A stretch of 64,000 bases of DNA from Marinobacter mobilis (GTDB taxonomy: Bacteria > Pseudomonadota > Gammaproteobacteria > Pseudomonadales > Oleiphilaceae): assembly GCF_900106945.1 (NCBI RefSeq), contig NZ_FNNE01000003.1, positions 124,001 to 188,000 on the forward strand, given 5' to 3'. Under the pieces are notes generated by a model. The model saw only the letters and a list, made by a program, of their open reading frames with translations. It was not told the origin of the DNA and made no database searches. Both the position numbers and the translations under genes were made by a program. Numbering within the stretch: position 1 is the stretch's first letter; each line of letters begins with the position of its first letter. This document shows positions 1 to 9,481 of this stretch, piece by piece.

Positions 1-1
1 C

Positions 2-733
2 GGTTACCTCCACAATGATGTCGAAACGGTGATGGGCCATGGGTTGGAGCACTATGCGCGGATGCCGACTCTGGATGGCGGACAGTTAAACTGGGCGCCG
101 GTTGTCAAGGCGTCGCAGGACACGGAGGTTCTCCGTAGCGTCGCTGAGCCGTTTGCACCGGATGGTGGCCTTAAGGTGTTGGATGGGAACCTCGGTCGCG
201 GTGTGATCAAGGTATCAGCCGTAGCTGAGGAGCACCGCCGGGTCGATGCGCCAGCGGTGGTCTTCGACGATCAGAATGACATGGTGTCGGCGTTCGAGGC
301 TGGTGAGTTGAACCAGCACTGTGTCGTCGTGGTCCGTTTCCAGGGACCGAAAGCCAATGGTATGCCGGAGTTGCACAAGCTGACCCCCTATCTGGGAGTG
401 TTGCAGGATCGCGGTTTCCAGGTGGCCTTGGTCACCGATGGGCGTATGTCTGGTGCCTCCGGGAAAGTGCCCGCGGCCATCCATGTATACCCTGAAGCGC
501 TGGATGGGGGCGTACTGGCGCGGGTGCGGACTGGTGATCGTATCTGTCTTGACGCGGACTCCGGTACTCTGCAACTGGAAGTGCCGGGCGATGAGCTCAA
601 TGCACGGGAGCAAGCCTGCGTGGACCTGAGGGAGCACCGGTTCGGGTTTGGGCGAGAACTGTTTGGCTGGATGCGTCGGTCGGCAGGGCACCCTGAGGAA
701 GGGGCAAGTTTTTTCTGGAATCACGACGCCTGA
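2..733 (+). CDS. edd: phosphogluconate dehydratase, C-terminal part (cut by window edge)
   Basis: The frame is open from the first bases, so only about the last 243 residues of a roughly 600-residue enzyme are present. Edd dehydrates 6-phosphogluconate to KDPG in the Entner-Doudoroff pathway, using an Fe-S cluster whose cysteines lie upstream of the window. The IlvD/Edd family signature is visible as [12 protein letters not shown], followed by [12 protein letters not shown], which favours Edd over dihydroxy-acid dehydratase IlvD. It ends 27 bp before the convergent gene at 761. IlvD is the main alternative; I consider Edd clearly more likely. Confidence 0.88.
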   Translation, partial: GYLHNDVETVMGHGLEHYARMPTLDGGQLNWAPVVKASQDTEVLRSVAEPFAPDGGLKVLDGNLGRGVIKVSAVAEEHRRVDAPAVVFDDQNDMVSAFEAGELNQHCVVVVRFQGPKANGMPELHKLTPYLGVLQDRGFQVALVTDGRMSGASGKVPAAIHVYPEALDGGVLARVRTGDRICLDADSGTLQLEVPGDELNAREQACVDLREHRFGFGRELFGWMRRSAGHPEEGASFFWNHDA

Positions 734-760
734 AGGCCATATGAATCCCGGGTTTGGGGA

Positions 761-1444
761 TCAGTGCAGCGCACCGAGCGGCAGGGTCCAGAGGCCAAAC
801 GCGATCAGAAGCAGGCCGGTGAGTTGGCGGAACTGCCGGTTGTGCTGTAAGCGCTTGAGCGCATTCGCTGCCATGCCGGTGATTAACATCGAGGGCAGGG
901 TGCCGAGCCCGAAAAACAGCATGGTGGTGGCGGCTTGAGGCACGGAGGGTTGCAGAGCCGCCCAGCCCAGGGTGCTGTAAACCAGACCGCAGGGTAACCA
1001 GCCCCAGAGCGCGCCCAGTGCAAGTGCCTGGAGCGGATGCTGAACCGGAATCAGGCGTTTGGTTAGTGGGGAAAGTTTTTTCCAGACCGGCGCGCCGACT
1101 TTCTCGACATAACGGATGCCTTGCCACCACTGGCCCATCGACAACCCCATCAGGATCAACAGCACCCCGGCCAAGGTGCGCAGAAGTGGTGCGAGCTGGA
1201 CCCATTGCTGGGCCGCGCCTGTGCTGAGCAGGGCGATCAGGGTTGCGATGGCCACGTAACTGCCAATCCGGCCACCATTGAACGCCAGCAACATGGCTGC
1301 CTGGCGCAGACGGAAGCCCCGGCCGACAGGTATTGTCATGGACAGGGAGGCGCTGATACCACCGCACATGCCCAGGCAATGGGTGCTCCCGAGCAGTCCG
1401 ATCAAAAATGCGCTGGGGTAACTGAGGAGCAGCTCGCCGGACAT
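761..1444 (-). CDS. TauE/SafE-like (DsbD_2/COG2836) membrane protein at end of cco assembly operon
   Basis: A 227-residue polytopic membrane protein with about six hydrophobic segments. The N-terminal helix carries a GSTHCLGMCGG motif (His22, Cys23, Cys27) and a later helix carries WGWLPCGLVYS. These cysteine-containing motifs are typical of the DsbD_2/COG2836 group often named sulfite exporter TauE/SafE. Its start codon overlaps the ccoS stop by one base, so it belongs to the same operon. This location suggests a role in copper handling or redox work during cbb3 oxidase assembly rather than sulfite export. The role is inference from context; the family call is from the motifs. Confidence 0.8.
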   Translation of the reverse strand: MSGELLLSYPSAFLIGLLGSTHCLGMCGGISASLSMTIPVGRGFRLRQAAMLLAFNGGRIGSYVAIATLIALLSTGAAQQWVQLAPLLRTLAGVLLILMGLSMGQWWQGIRYVEKVGAPVWKKLSPLTKRLIPVQHPLQALALGALWGWLPCGLVYSTLGWAALQPSVPQAATTMLFFGLGTLPSMLITGMAANALKRLQHNRQFRQLTGLLLIAFGLWTLPLGALH

Positions 1445-1674
1445 CAGCCAGACTGTTTTTCGTTGTCTGCAGCCGCGGCGGCTTTTTCGTCGTCCCGTTT
1501 GGCCGAAGGACGGGCGTCATCAGGAATCATGTCCTGGTCATCATCGTACAGAATACGGTGGGCGGGTCCTTCGAGGTCGTCATACTGGCCGTTCTTGACG
1601 GCCCAGGAAAACAGGAAAATGCCCAAGGCGACCAGAATCAGCGTCACCGGTATCAGAATTAAAACGATTTCCAC
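1444..1674 (-). CDS. ccoS: cbb3 oxidase maturation protein CcoS
   Basis: A 76-residue protein with one N-terminal membrane helix (about residues 4-26) and a hydrophilic tail beginning NGQYDDLEGPAHRIL, the typical CcoS signature (short helix, then a [Q/R]xDDLExPAxRIL-like stretch). CcoS is required for insertion of copper/heme cofactors into cbb3 oxidase in other bacteria. Here the tail is extended with an Asp/Ala/Lys-rich end. It lies 47 bp downstream of ccoI and overlaps the next gene by one base. Confidence 0.93.
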   Translation of the reverse strand: MEIVLILIPVTLILVALGIFLFSWAVKNGQYDDLEGPAHRILYDDDQDMIPDDARPSAKRDDEKAAAAADNEKQSG

Positions 1675-1721
1675 GATATTACCTCGTTAAACGGTTCGTG
1701 CAGATCAGCGGTGGCTACCGG

Positions 1722-4166
1722 TCAGGTCTCTGACAGTTCGGTGCCGGCCGTGATGGCGGTGTTGTCACGGCGCGGATTTGGATCCTTGCCCAGCCGCAAG
1801 GCGTTGAGGACCACGACCAGCGAGCTGAGTGACATGCCAATGGCGGCCAGCCATGGAGGTATCATACCAGCCGCAGCCAGCGGCAGTGCACAGAGGTTGT
1901 AGCCCAGTGCCCAGGTCATGTTCTGGCGGATGACCCGGCGGGTGGCATTACTGGTGCGGATAGCCTCCACGATCTGCCGGAGCTGACCATTTAGCAGCAC
2001 GGCATCGGCGCGCAACTGGGTCAGGTCGGCAGCGGACCCCATGGCGACTGAAATAGAGGCGCCTGCCATGGACGGCAAGTCATTGAGGCCATCGCCCACC
2101 ATCATGATGTGATGACCCTGTTCCTGCATCGAACGCAGCCGGGCCAGCTTGTCTTCCGGGGTTGCCTGACCGTAGGCTTCATCAAGGCCGAGCAGGTTGG
2201 CAATGTAGGCGACGTGCCCGGAACGGTCGCCACTGAGCAGTACCGTTCGGATGCCGAGGGTGTGAAGGGCTTTCAGGGCTTCGTCAGCATCTTGCCGTGG
2301 CCGGTCGTCTAGCACAAAGCAGGCAAGCCACTGACTTTCACTGGCGAGCCAAATAGCAATACCGTGGCCGGTTTCCAGGCTTGGCTTGGGCTCCCGGGTA
2401 TGGGCGGCAACAAAATCGATGTGACCGATGGCCACGGACTGCCCCTGCCAGGTGCCGGTAAGCCCTCCGCCGACGTGATTTCTGGTGCCGGTCAGCGTGG
2501 CCGGTCGATGGCTCGAGAATGCCTGGGCTATGGGGTGTTCAGACTGTTGTTCGAGGCCTGCGGCCAGCTCTAGCGCGTCCATCTCGGAGAGTGGGCCCAG
2601 CAGGTGGGTGCTGACCAGCGAGAGCTTCCCTTCCGTCAGCGTACCGGTTTTATCGAATACCACGGTGTCCACGGTGTGGAGTAATTCAAGGGTGTGTCCG
2701 CGGGTAGGCAGAAACCCAAGCTTGCGCAACTTGACGGTGGCGCTGGTAATGGCGGTAGGGGTCGCCAGGGAAAGCGCGCAGGGGCAGGTAACAACAAGGA
2801 CTGAAAGGGTGATATCGAAGGCGTTGTCGGCACCGGCGAGCCACCAGCCAATCCACACCAGCGGCGCGAGTATCAGGATACGGCTGACAAACATCCCGGC
2901 AACCCGGTCAGCCATCCTGGCCACCTGGGGTTTTTCCGATTGAACCCGGTCAAGTATGCGGAGAATGCCTGACAAGCGGGTACTCGCCCCGGTTTTTTCG
3001 ACCCGGATATGCAGCGGGTGCTCGCCATTAACGCTGCCGGCATGGACCAAATCACCGCTGGTTCGTGTTTCCGGCAGGTACTCGCCTGTCAGTGCCGCTT
3101 CGTTGACGGTTGACTGGCCGCTCAGAATAACCCCGTCTACCGGGAGTGTTTCACCGGGTTTGACGACAATCACATCACCGGCACAGAGTTCATGGGTCGC
3201 CACCAGTTCGATGTTTTCACCGACCTTGCGGCTGGCGACCTGGGGCTGGCTCCCGGCAAGGGCGTTACCGGTCAGACCGGCACGGTAGCGTGCCTGCATT
3301 TCAATATAGCGGCCAAGGGAGAGCAGGAAGGTAAACATGCACACTGATTCAAAATAGACCTCCTCTCCGCCGACCACGGTGACCCAGGCGCTGGCCAGAT
3401 AGGCCAGGCCGATGGCCGTGGCAACGGGCACGTCCATGGTCAGGTGCCGGCTGCGTATATCCCTGAGTGCATTCTGAAAAAACGGACGGGCGCTGTACAG
3501 CACCACGGGCGTTGCCACCAGCAGGCTGAACCAGCGAAAGAGCTGGATGAACGTCGGCGAGAGGTCATTGATCAGTTCAAAGTACAGGGGAAAGGCCAGC
3601 ATCATGCTCTGGACAGTGCCGATACCGGCAACGCACAGGCGAATCAGCGCACTTCGTTTTTCTGCTTTGAGCGCCTGTTCGGCCTCGTCGGCCTTGTAGG
3701 GGCGTGCGGTATAGCCCAGCTCATGAATGGCGATGACCAGCTCGCTAAGGGAGGTCTGTTCCGGCGACCACACCAGCCGGGCACGTTGGGTCGTATGGTT
3801 GACCGAGAAGGAGCGAACGCCAGACTGGTGGGTAAGGTGATTTTCCAATAGCCAGATACAGGCTGCACAGGTGATCCCCTCGATCAGCAGCTGTGCCTCC
3901 ATGCCGCCTTTCACAGGCAGGACAAAGGATTGCTGGACCAACGGGTGGTCCAGTTCGCGTATCTGCTCAAGTTCACTTGCCGTCAGCGACTTTGGGGTTA
4001 CTGCAGGCGCGGTTCGGTGTTGATAGAACCCGGTGAGACCTTCCTGGTGGATGGTCTCACACACGGAGCGGCAACCATAGCAGCAGAACTCTCGGGTCTG
4101 GCCATCCAGTTCCAGAGTAATGGGAGGCTGGCTGCTGGCTTCCTCACCACAGTGGAAGCAACGCAT
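1722..4166 (-). CDS. ccoI: copper-transporting P-type ATPase for cbb3 oxidase (CcoI/FixI)
   Basis: An 814-residue P1B-type ATPase. Visible in order: a Cys-rich N-terminal segment (CFHCGE, then FCCYGCRSVC, residues 3-36); a heavy-metal-associated domain with CAAC at 100-103; TGE at 360-362 (actuator); CPC at 461-463 in the membrane metal-binding helix; the phosphorylation motif DKTGT at 505-509; the HP motif at 544-545; and GDGLND at 691-696. CcoI/FixI delivers copper to the periplasmic side for cbb3 oxidase CuB assembly. The start lies 6 bp after the ccoH stop, consistent with co-transcription as ccoGHIS. General copper-export CopA is less likely given the N-terminal Cys-rich domain and the neighbours. 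Confidence 0.95.
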   Translation of the reverse strand: MRCFHCGEEASSQPPITLELDGQTREFCCYGCRSVCETIHQEGLTGFYQHRTAPAVTPKSLTASELEQIRELDHPLVQQSFVLPVKGGMEAQLLIEGITCAACIWLLENHLTHQSGVRSFSVNHTTQRARLVWSPEQTSLSELVIAIHELGYTARPYKADEAEQALKAEKRSALIRLCVAGIGTVQSMMLAFPLYFELINDLSPTFIQLFRWFSLLVATPVVLYSARPFFQNALRDIRSRHLTMDVPVATAIGLAYLASAWVTVVGGEEVYFESVCMFTFLLSLGRYIEMQARYRAGLTGNALAGSQPQVASRKVGENIELVATHELCAGDVIVVKPGETLPVDGVILSGQSTVNEAALTGEYLPETRTSGDLVHAGSVNGEHPLHIRVEKTGASTRLSGILRILDRVQSEKPQVARMADRVAGMFVSRILILAPLVWIGWWLAGADNAFDITLSVLVVTCPCALSLATPTAITSATVKLRKLGFLPTRGHTLELLHTVDTVVFDKTGTLTEGKLSLVSTHLLGPLSEMDALELAAGLEQQSEHPIAQAFSSHRPATLTGTRNHVGGGLTGTWQGQSVAIGHIDFVAAHTREPKPSLETGHGIAIWLASESQWLACFVLDDRPRQDADEALKALHTLGIRTVLLSGDRSGHVAYIANLLGLDEAYGQATPEDKLARLRSMQEQGHHIMMVGDGLNDLPSMAGASISVAMGSAADLTQLRADAVLLNGQLRQIVEAIRTSNATRRVIRQNMTWALGYNLCALPLAAAGMIPPWLAAIGMSLSSLVVVLNALRLGKDPNPRRDNTAITAGTELSET

Positions 4167-4172
4167 GGCGGG

Positions 4173-4688
4173 TTAGCCCTGGTCTTGCACTGTCACCCCG
4201 AGCTCCAGTGAGGTACTGGAAGGCAGGGCAATTTCTCCTTTTAGGCGCCAGTCGTTTTCCGGCCCCCTAAGATCCAGGTACCAGCGTCCATTCATATCAT
4301 GGGGCAGCTGGCCCCGATAGGAATGCTCACTCTCCGGCATCAGCTGAACGGTTCGATCCTCGCCTTCCAACGTCGGGTGGAACAGGTTGAGCACCAAATA
4401 GGGATGATCTGCAGCATCGGCCTGCCCTTGCAGGTTGACGTATACCGTCTCCTGCTCGAAGGTGAGCTCGGCCAGCAGGCCTAGTTCTGCCGCCCGTTCA
4501 TCGCGGGCCAGTTCCATATTGATGCCGCGGCCCTCCTTGGAGTAGTCATCGCTGACCATGGAGTTCTCGGACGTGATCGCCATGGTGATCATGAAGATGC
4601 ACCAGATGATGGCGGCGGTCGGGAAAATCAGCAGAAACCAGAACCAGGGTTGCCGGTACCAGGGGCTGATGGGCTGTTGTTCACTCAT
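4173..4688 (-). CDS. ccoH: cbb3 oxidase assembly protein CcoH (FixH family)
   Basis: A 171-residue protein with a short cytoplasmic N-terminus (SPWYRQPWFWFLL), one membrane helix at about residues 15-38, then a periplasmic domain beginning VSDDYSKEGRGINMEL and containing NGRWYLDL. This layout and the DDYYKEGK-like segment are characteristic of FixH/CcoH, which stays associated with cbb3 oxidase during assembly. It is second in the assembly operon, 39 bp after ccoG and 6 bp before ccoI. Confidence 0.9.
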   Translation of the reverse strand: MSEQQPISPWYRQPWFWFLLIFPTAAIIWCIFMITMAITSENSMVSDDYSKEGRGINMELARDERAAELGLLAELTFEQETVYVNLQGQADAADHPYLVLNLFHPTLEGEDRTVQLMPESEHSYRGQLPHDMNGRWYLDLRGPENDWRLKGEIALPSSTSLELGVTVQDQG

Positions 4689-4712
4689 AACGGGTCTCTC
4701 GGGGGGAGGGCC

Positions 4713-4734
4713 CCGGTAATCCAGGGATTACCGG
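4713..4734. repeat. 10-bp perfect inverted repeat across the ccoG stop codon
   Basis: CCGGTAATCC, two bases, then its exact reverse complement. It includes the ccoG stop codon (4728-4730) and lies 25 bp before the ccoH start. In the mRNA it would form a tight hairpin between the two genes. There is no U-tract, so it is not a normal terminator. It may adjust ccoH translation or mRNA stability. Confidence 0.55.
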
Positions 4735-6158
4735 TTAGGCCCTACAAATCGGCTTTCAGTGGTGATGTTCAGAGTCTCGTCGGTAAGTGACTTCATCTGG
4801 AACGTGATGGTGGTGTTGCTGTCGACAATCGCTTCCGGATCTACCTCAACAACCGCAGGCAGTGAGGCGTGCTCACCACTTGCCACGGTGACTTCGCTGC
4901 GGGTGCTGAGGTTAATGGTTTCCATGCCACTGACCGAAATACGGTAGGTTTGTGGGACCTCAGACATATTGGCGATCTTGAGGGTGTAGGAGTTCTCGAC
5001 CAGGCCCTGGCCGTTATAGTTGAACAGCGAACCCCGGTCTCTCAGTACATCAAGCTCTGCCGGCACACGGGTCATCAGGGTAAAGACGATGGCACCGACC
5101 ATGGCAAGCAGCACCGCGCCGTAACCAAAGGTGCGAGGGCGGGCAAGTTTTGACGGTTTGCCTTCAAGCTCACTCTCGGTGGTATAGCGAATGAGTCCCT
5201 TCGGATAGTCCATTTTTTCCATGACCTCGTCACAGGCATCAATGCACAGGGCGCAGCCGATGCATTCGTACTGGAGTCCGTCGCGAATATCGATACCCGT
5301 TGGGCACACCTGCACACAGAGACCACAGTCGATACAGTCTCCCAGCCCCGCCTCATCCTTGTTAACGGATTTCTTGCGGCCACCGCGGGGCTCGCCCCGG
5401 TTCGGATCGTAGGAGACAACACGGGTATCGGGGTCAAACATGACGGATTGGAAACGGGCATAAGGGCACATGTACAGGCAGACCTGCTCACGCATCCATC
5501 CGGCATTCAGATAGGTGGCAACGGTAAAAAACATGACCCAGAAATAGGCCCAGCCGTTGGCGTTGAAGGTAAACAGATCAACGATCAGTTCACGTATAGG
5601 GTAGAAATAGCCGACAAACGTGAGGCCGGTTGCAAGGGCGATAAACAGCCAGACCGCGTGTTTGAGGGATTTCTTGAACAGTTTTTGCGGAGAGTTGGGG
5701 GATTTGTCCAGCTTCATCCGCTTGTTCCGGCTACCCTCAATCCGCTCTTCGACCCACATGAAGATAAATGTCCACACCGTCTGGGGGCAGGTGTATCCGC
5801 ACCAGACGCGGCCGAATAGAGTGGTCACAAAGAACAGGCCGAAGGCAGAAATGATCAGCATGCCGGACAACAGAATGAAGTCCTTCGGATAGAACGTAGC
5901 GCCGTACAGGTGGAATTCACGACCCGGAAGGTCGAAATAAATCAGGGGGGCGCCATCGATGGTGATCCAGCAAAACGCAAAGTACATCCCCATCAGCGCC
6001 ATCAGACTGAAGAAGCGGATGCGTTGGAACAAGCCGTGGACTTCTTTTACGTAAATCTTCTTGCGGCTGGCGTAAAGCTCGACGGTCTCTTGTTTGTTGT
6101 TATTGTTGGAGGCGTCAGTCTTGGGGTCGATCTGTTTTACCGGTATTTGACTGCTCAT
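4728..6158 (-). CDS. ccoG: cytochrome c oxidase accessory protein CcoG (FixG/RdxA-type ferredoxin)
   Basis: A 476-residue membrane iron-sulfur protein. It has about five membrane helices, a CGYTCPQTVW motif at residues 120-129, VCLYMCPYAR at about 227-236, and a twin 4Fe-4S ferredoxin domain with Cys275, 278, 281, 285 and Cys299, 302, 305, 309. A C-terminal periplasmic Ig-like domain follows the last helix (from about residue 365). CcoG is reported in Rhodobacter to reduce Cu(II) to Cu(I) for cbb3 assembly. It opens the assembly gene set, but is separated from ccoP by 146 bp of highly structured sequence, so it may be expressed differently from the oxidase genes. Confidence 0.95.
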   Translation of the reverse strand: MSSQIPVKQIDPKTDASNNNNKQETVELYASRKKIYVKEVHGLFQRIRFFSLMALMGMYFAFCWITIDGAPLIYFDLPGREFHLYGATFYPKDFILLSGMLIISAFGLFFVTTLFGRVWCGYTCPQTVWTFIFMWVEERIEGSRNKRMKLDKSPNSPQKLFKKSLKHAVWLFIALATGLTFVGYFYPIRELIVDLFTFNANGWAYFWVMFFTVATYLNAGWMREQVCLYMCPYARFQSVMFDPDTRVVSYDPNRGEPRGGRKKSVNKDEAGLGDCIDCGLCVQVCPTGIDIRDGLQYECIGCALCIDACDEVMEKMDYPKGLIRYTTESELEGKPSKLARPRTFGYGAVLLAMVGAIVFTLMTRVPAELDVLRDRGSLFNYNGQGLVENSYTLKIANMSEVPQTYRISVSGMETINLSTRSEVTVASGEHASLPAVVEVDPEAIVDSNTTITFQMKSLTDETLNITTESRFVGPNR

Positions 6159-6199
6159 CGTTACCTCCCATCAGGGGCTGCATCTCTGAGGATGCTTGT

Positions 6200-6296
6200 A
6201 GTCTTTTCAAGGCTGGGCCCGGAATACCCGGACCCAGAGTTCAAAAGACTCAAAACCTTTGAGCCGGGGCGAGGGCGCTGCCGCGAAGACAGCGCC
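6200..6296. promoter_or_regulatory. cluster of three RNA hairpins between ccoP and ccoG
   Basis: Three inverted repeats in a row. The largest has 23-base arms (6200-6222 with 6228-6250), 5-base loop, 19 of 23 pairs matching. A 6-bp hairpin follows (CTCAAA/TTTGAG, 6249-6263, sharing two bases with the first), then a 7-bp hairpin GGCGCTG/CAGCGCC (6274-6296). Together they fill most of the ccoP-ccoG gap. The T content after the large stem is low on the minus strand, so this looks more like an mRNA processing or 3'-end protecting element than a simple terminator. Confidence 0.7.
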
Positions 6297-6304
6297 ACGC
6301 GCCT

Positions 6305-7195
6305 TTACTTCGACAGGCTGTAGACGTAAGCGGCCAGAATGTGGATCTGGTCTTCGCTGAGTCGACCGCCCTGAGCCGGCATCTGGTTCTGGCGACCGTG
6401 GAGAACGGTCTCCTGGATGCGCTCATAGGTACTGCCGTAGAGCCAAGTGTTATCGGTCAGGTTAGGTGCGCCCATGGCCTGATTACCCTTGGCATCGACA
6501 CCGTGGCATGCGGCACACGCCTGGCCGAACAGCTGTTCACCGGCCTTGGCAGCTTCTGCGTCCTGAGCACGGTCACTGAAGCTCAGTACGTAGTTGACCA
6601 CCTGATCCACCTGCTCGGCATTCATGCCTGGCATCATGCCCTTGGCTGGCATGGCGCCCTGACGACCATGGGTAATGGTCTGCAGAATAGCTTCAGGTGT
6701 ACCGCCGTAGAGCCAGTCGTTGTCGGTCAGGTTGGGGAAGCCAAGAGAGCCTCGACCCGCCGCACCATGGCACAGGGCACAGTTGTTGGCGAACAGGCGT
6801 TGTCCCATTTTCATGGCATCTTCATCCTGAGCCAGGTCAACGATCGCTGTGTCGCCGTAGCGGGCGTAAATTTCGCCGTAACGGGCGTCAGCTGCCTCAA
6901 CTTCCTTTTCCCACTGGTTGTGCTGGGTCCAGTCCAGGAAGCCCTTGTAGCTGCCCAGGCCCGGATAGGCCGCCAGGTAACCCAGGGCGAACACGCAAGT
7001 GGCCAGGAAAAGGTAGAACCACCACTTAGGCAGCGGGTTGTCGTACTCCTCAATGCCATCGTAGGAATGACCGGTGGTACGATCAGTTTCAGTGTCGGTT
7101 GTCTGGCCTTTACGGGTTGCCCACAGCAGCCACACGCAGCCAAAGATGGTACCGAGCACGATCGCGCTGATCCAGATGCTCCAGAAGGTACTCAT
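6305..7195 (-). CDS. ccoP: cbb3-type cytochrome c oxidase subunit III, di-heme (CcoP)
   Basis: A 296-residue protein. Two membrane helices (about 5-25 and 57-76) are joined by an acidic cytoplasmic loop, followed by two c-type cytochrome domains with heme motifs CALCH at 139-143 and CAACH at 227-231. Distal Met ligands are likely in the MPAKGM and MPAQGG segments. CcoP receives electrons from soluble or membrane cytochromes and passes them to CcoO/CcoN. The start overlaps the ccoQ end by 4 bp (ATGA), showing tight coupling. Confidence 0.97.
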   Translation of the reverse strand: MSTFWSIWISAIVLGTIFGCVWLLWATRKGQTTDTETDRTTGHSYDGIEEYDNPLPKWWFYLFLATCVFALGYLAAYPGLGSYKGFLDWTQHNQWEKEVEAADARYGEIYARYGDTAIVDLAQDEDAMKMGQRLFANNCALCHGAAGRGSLGFPNLTDNDWLYGGTPEAILQTITHGRQGAMPAKGMMPGMNAEQVDQVVNYVLSFSDRAQDAEAAKAGEQLFGQACAACHGVDAKGNQAMGAPNLTDNTWLYGSTYERIQETVLHGRQNQMPAQGGRLSEDQIHILAAYVYSLSK

Positions 7196-7386
7196 TGTTT
7201 CTTCTCCGTTTTTTCGTTTTCCAGGGTACGGCGATCGATATCGTCATCATCGAAGGGCAGATGGGCTGCCTCATCGTTGGCTTTGCTGCGGCGGGCGCTG
7301 TACGCCCACCAGCAAATACCGAGGAAAGCGATCATGACGAGCACGGTGTGTATACCGCGTACCTCATTAATATCCATCGGAATCAC
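7192..7386 (-). CDS. ccoQ: cbb3 oxidase small subunit CcoQ
   Basis: A 64-residue protein with a single membrane helix (about residues 11-30, [17 protein letters not shown]) and an acidic, charged tail. CcoQ stabilises the cbb3 complex. The first ATG overlaps the ccoO stop codon by 4 bp; an internal ATG three codons later (7377) would give the more usual MDIN start. Position between ccoO and ccoP fixes the identity. Confidence 0.92.
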   Translation of the reverse strand: MIPMDINEVRGIHTVLVMIAFLGICWWAYSARRSKANDEAAHLPFDDDDIDRRTLENEKTEKKQ

Positions 7387-7991
7387 CGTTTGGTTGAGAT
7401 CACAGTGCCGAGCTGCTGCAAGTAGGCAACCAGCGCTTCGATCTCGAACTTGCCTTCCACCTGGGCGGCTGCACCGGCAATCTGCTCGTCGGTGTAAGGT
7501 ACGCCCAGAGTCTGCATGGCTTGCAACTTGGCGGCGGTGCCAGATGCGTCGACCTTCTCGTCAAACAGCCATGGGAAAGCTGGCATGATGGATGTTGGAA
7601 CAACGCTGCGCGGATCGTACAAGTGCATACGATGCCATGCATCGGAGTAACGTTCGCCGACACGGGCAAGGTCCGGACCGGTCCGCTTGGAGCCCCACAG
7701 GAAGGGGTGTTCGTAGACGAACTCGCCGGCAACGGAGTAGTGGCCATAGCGCTCGGTTTCAGCACGGAACGGACGGATCATCTGGGTATGGCAGACGTGA
7801 CAACCTTCACGAATGTAGATGTCACGACCTTCCAGCTCCAGCGGCGTCAGCGGTTCCAGGCCAGCAACCGGCTCGTTGGTTTCCTTCAGGAAGAACAGGG
7901 GCACTACCTCAACCAGGAAGCCGCCGCTGATCACCAGTACGATCAGCAGGGCCATGAGCCCGAGGTTCTTTTCAACAATATCGTGTCTCAT
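7383..7991 (-). CDS. ccoO: cbb3-type cytochrome c oxidase subunit II, mono-heme (CcoO)
   Basis: A 202-residue membrane-anchored cytochrome c: one N-terminal helix (about 10-35), then a periplasmic domain with the single heme motif CHVCH at 64-68 and the CcoO-typical stretch [15 protein letters not shown] Met ligand is likely in [10 protein letters not shown]. It passes electrons from CcoP to the catalytic subunit. It lies 17 bp downstream of ccoN in the same operon. Confidence 0.97.
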   Translation of the reverse strand: MRHDIVEKNLGLMALLIVLVISGGFLVEVVPLFFLKETNEPVAGLEPLTPLELEGRDIYIREGCHVCHTQMIRPFRAETERYGHYSVAGEFVYEHPFLWGSKRTGPDLARVGERYSDAWHRMHLYDPRSVVPTSIMPAFPWLFDEKVDASGTAAKLQAMQTLGVPYTDEQIAGAAAQVEGKFEIEALVAYLQQLGTVISTKR

Positions 7992-8008
7992 TGGTCTCTC
8001 TACTCCTC

Positions 8009-9439
8009 TCAGGCTACCTGGGCGGCGCTGTTGTCCAGGGCTACGGCGTCTTTCTGACGTACAGTCTTGTAGACGTTGTAAGCCATGATCAGCATGCCGC
8101 TGACGAACACGACGCCACCGAGGAATCGAACAAAATAGCCAGGTGCAGAGGCTTCCATGGATTCTACAAAGCTGTAGGTCAGGGTGCCGTCGCTGTTAAC
8201 CGCACGCCACATCAGGCCCTGCATGATGCCGTTGACCCACATCGCGACGATGTACAGAACGGTACCAACCGTGGCCAGCCAGAAGTGCAGGTTGATCAGG
8301 GAGACGCTGTACATCTGACGCACGCCCCACAGTTTGGGGATTAGGTGGTAGATAGCGCCAATACTGATCATGGCAACCCAGCCCAGAGCACCGGAGTGTA
8401 CGTGACCAATGGTCCAGTCGGTGTTGTGTGAGAGTGCATTGACGGTCTTGATGGCCATCATCGGGCCTTCGAAAGTGGACATGCCGTAGAACGACAGGGA
8501 TACCACCAGGAAGCGAAGGATCGGGTCAGTGCGCAGTTTGTGCCAGGCGCCAGACAGCGTCATCATGCCGTTGATCATGCCGCCCCAGCTCGGAGCCAGC
8601 AGAATCAGGGACATGACCATACCGGCAGTCTGTGCCCAGTCAGGCAGGGCGCTGTAGTGCAGGTGGTGACCACCAGCCCAGACGTAAGTGGCGATCAGAG
8701 CCCAGAAGTGCACGATAGACAGGCGGTAGGAGTACACGGGACGTTCTGCCTGCTTCGGTACGAAGTAGTACATCATGCCCAGGAAGCCAGCAGTCAGGAA
8801 GAAACCGACCGCGTTGTGTCCCCACCACCACTGCATCATGGCATCAGTAACGCCGGAGTACAGGGAGTAGGACTTGAATGCGCTGACCGGCAGTTCCAGG
8901 TTGTTACCAACGTGGAGAACCGCAACGGTAATAATGAAGGCGCCATAGAACCAGTTGGCAACGTAGATATGAGGAGCTTTACGCTTGGTTACGGTACCAA
9001 AGAAGACAATGGCATAGCTTACCCAAACCAGGGTGATCATGATGTCGATCGGCCATTCCAGCTCAGCGTATTCCTTGGTGCTGGTGAAACCCTGCGGCAG
9101 AGTCAGGACGGCTGCCACCAGAATGGCTTGCCAGCCCCAGAACGTAAACTGAGCCAAACCGTCGGAAAACAGTCGTGTCTGACAGGTACGCTGTACCACG
9201 TAATAGGACGTTGCGAACAGGGCGCAACCACCGAAACCGTAGATTACGGCGTTGGTATGCAGCGGCCGCAGGCGACCGAAGTGGGTAAAGGGCAGGTCCA
9301 GGTTCATTGAGGGCCAGACGAGTTGAGATGCGATCAACACGCCAAGGCTCATCCCGATAATACCCCATACCACTGTCATGATGGCGAACTGTCTCACCAC
9401 CTTGTAGTTGTATGTCAGGTTTGGATTTACTGTGCTCAT
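8009..9439 (-). CDS. ccoN: cbb3-type cytochrome c oxidase catalytic subunit I (CcoN)
   Basis: A 476-residue, about twelve-helix heme-copper oxidase of the C family. The low-spin heme His is visible in RPLHTNAV (His61), the CuB/active-site region in [11 protein letters not shown], and the heme ligands in [10 protein letters not shown]. The enzyme reduces oxygen to water with high oxygen affinity and pumps protons, so it serves microaerobic respiration. First gene of ccoNOQP. A candidate ANR/FNR-dependent promoter lies about 40-85 bp upstream. Confidence 0.98.
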   Translation of the reverse strand: MSTVNPNLTYNYKVVRQFAIMTVVWGIIGMSLGVLIASQLVWPSMNLDLPFTHFGRLRPLHTNAVIYGFGGCALFATSYYVVQRTCQTRLFSDGLAQFTFWGWQAILVAAVLTLPQGFTSTKEYAELEWPIDIMITLVWVSYAIVFFGTVTKRKAPHIYVANWFYGAFIITVAVLHVGNNLELPVSAFKSYSLYSGVTDAMMQWWWGHNAVGFFLTAGFLGMMYYFVPKQAERPVYSYRLSIVHFWALIATYVWAGGHHLHYSALPDWAQTAGMVMSLILLAPSWGGMINGMMTLSGAWHKLRTDPILRFLVVSLSFYGMSTFEGPMMAIKTVNALSHNTDWTIGHVHSGALGWVAMISIGAIYHLIPKLWGVRQMYSVSLINLHFWLATVGTVLYIVAMWVNGIMQGLMWRAVNSDGTLTYSFVESMEASAPGYFVRFLGGVVFVSGMLIMAYNVYKTVRQKDAVALDNSAAQVA

Positions 9440-9481
9440 AGCCTTACCAATGGATTTAGAGTGGGGAAATGTGCGGGCGCA

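Noticed and set aside
6341..7588. A 415-codon plus-strand frame across ccoP, ccoQ and ccoO
   Set aside because: It runs antisense through three genes with clear heme motifs.
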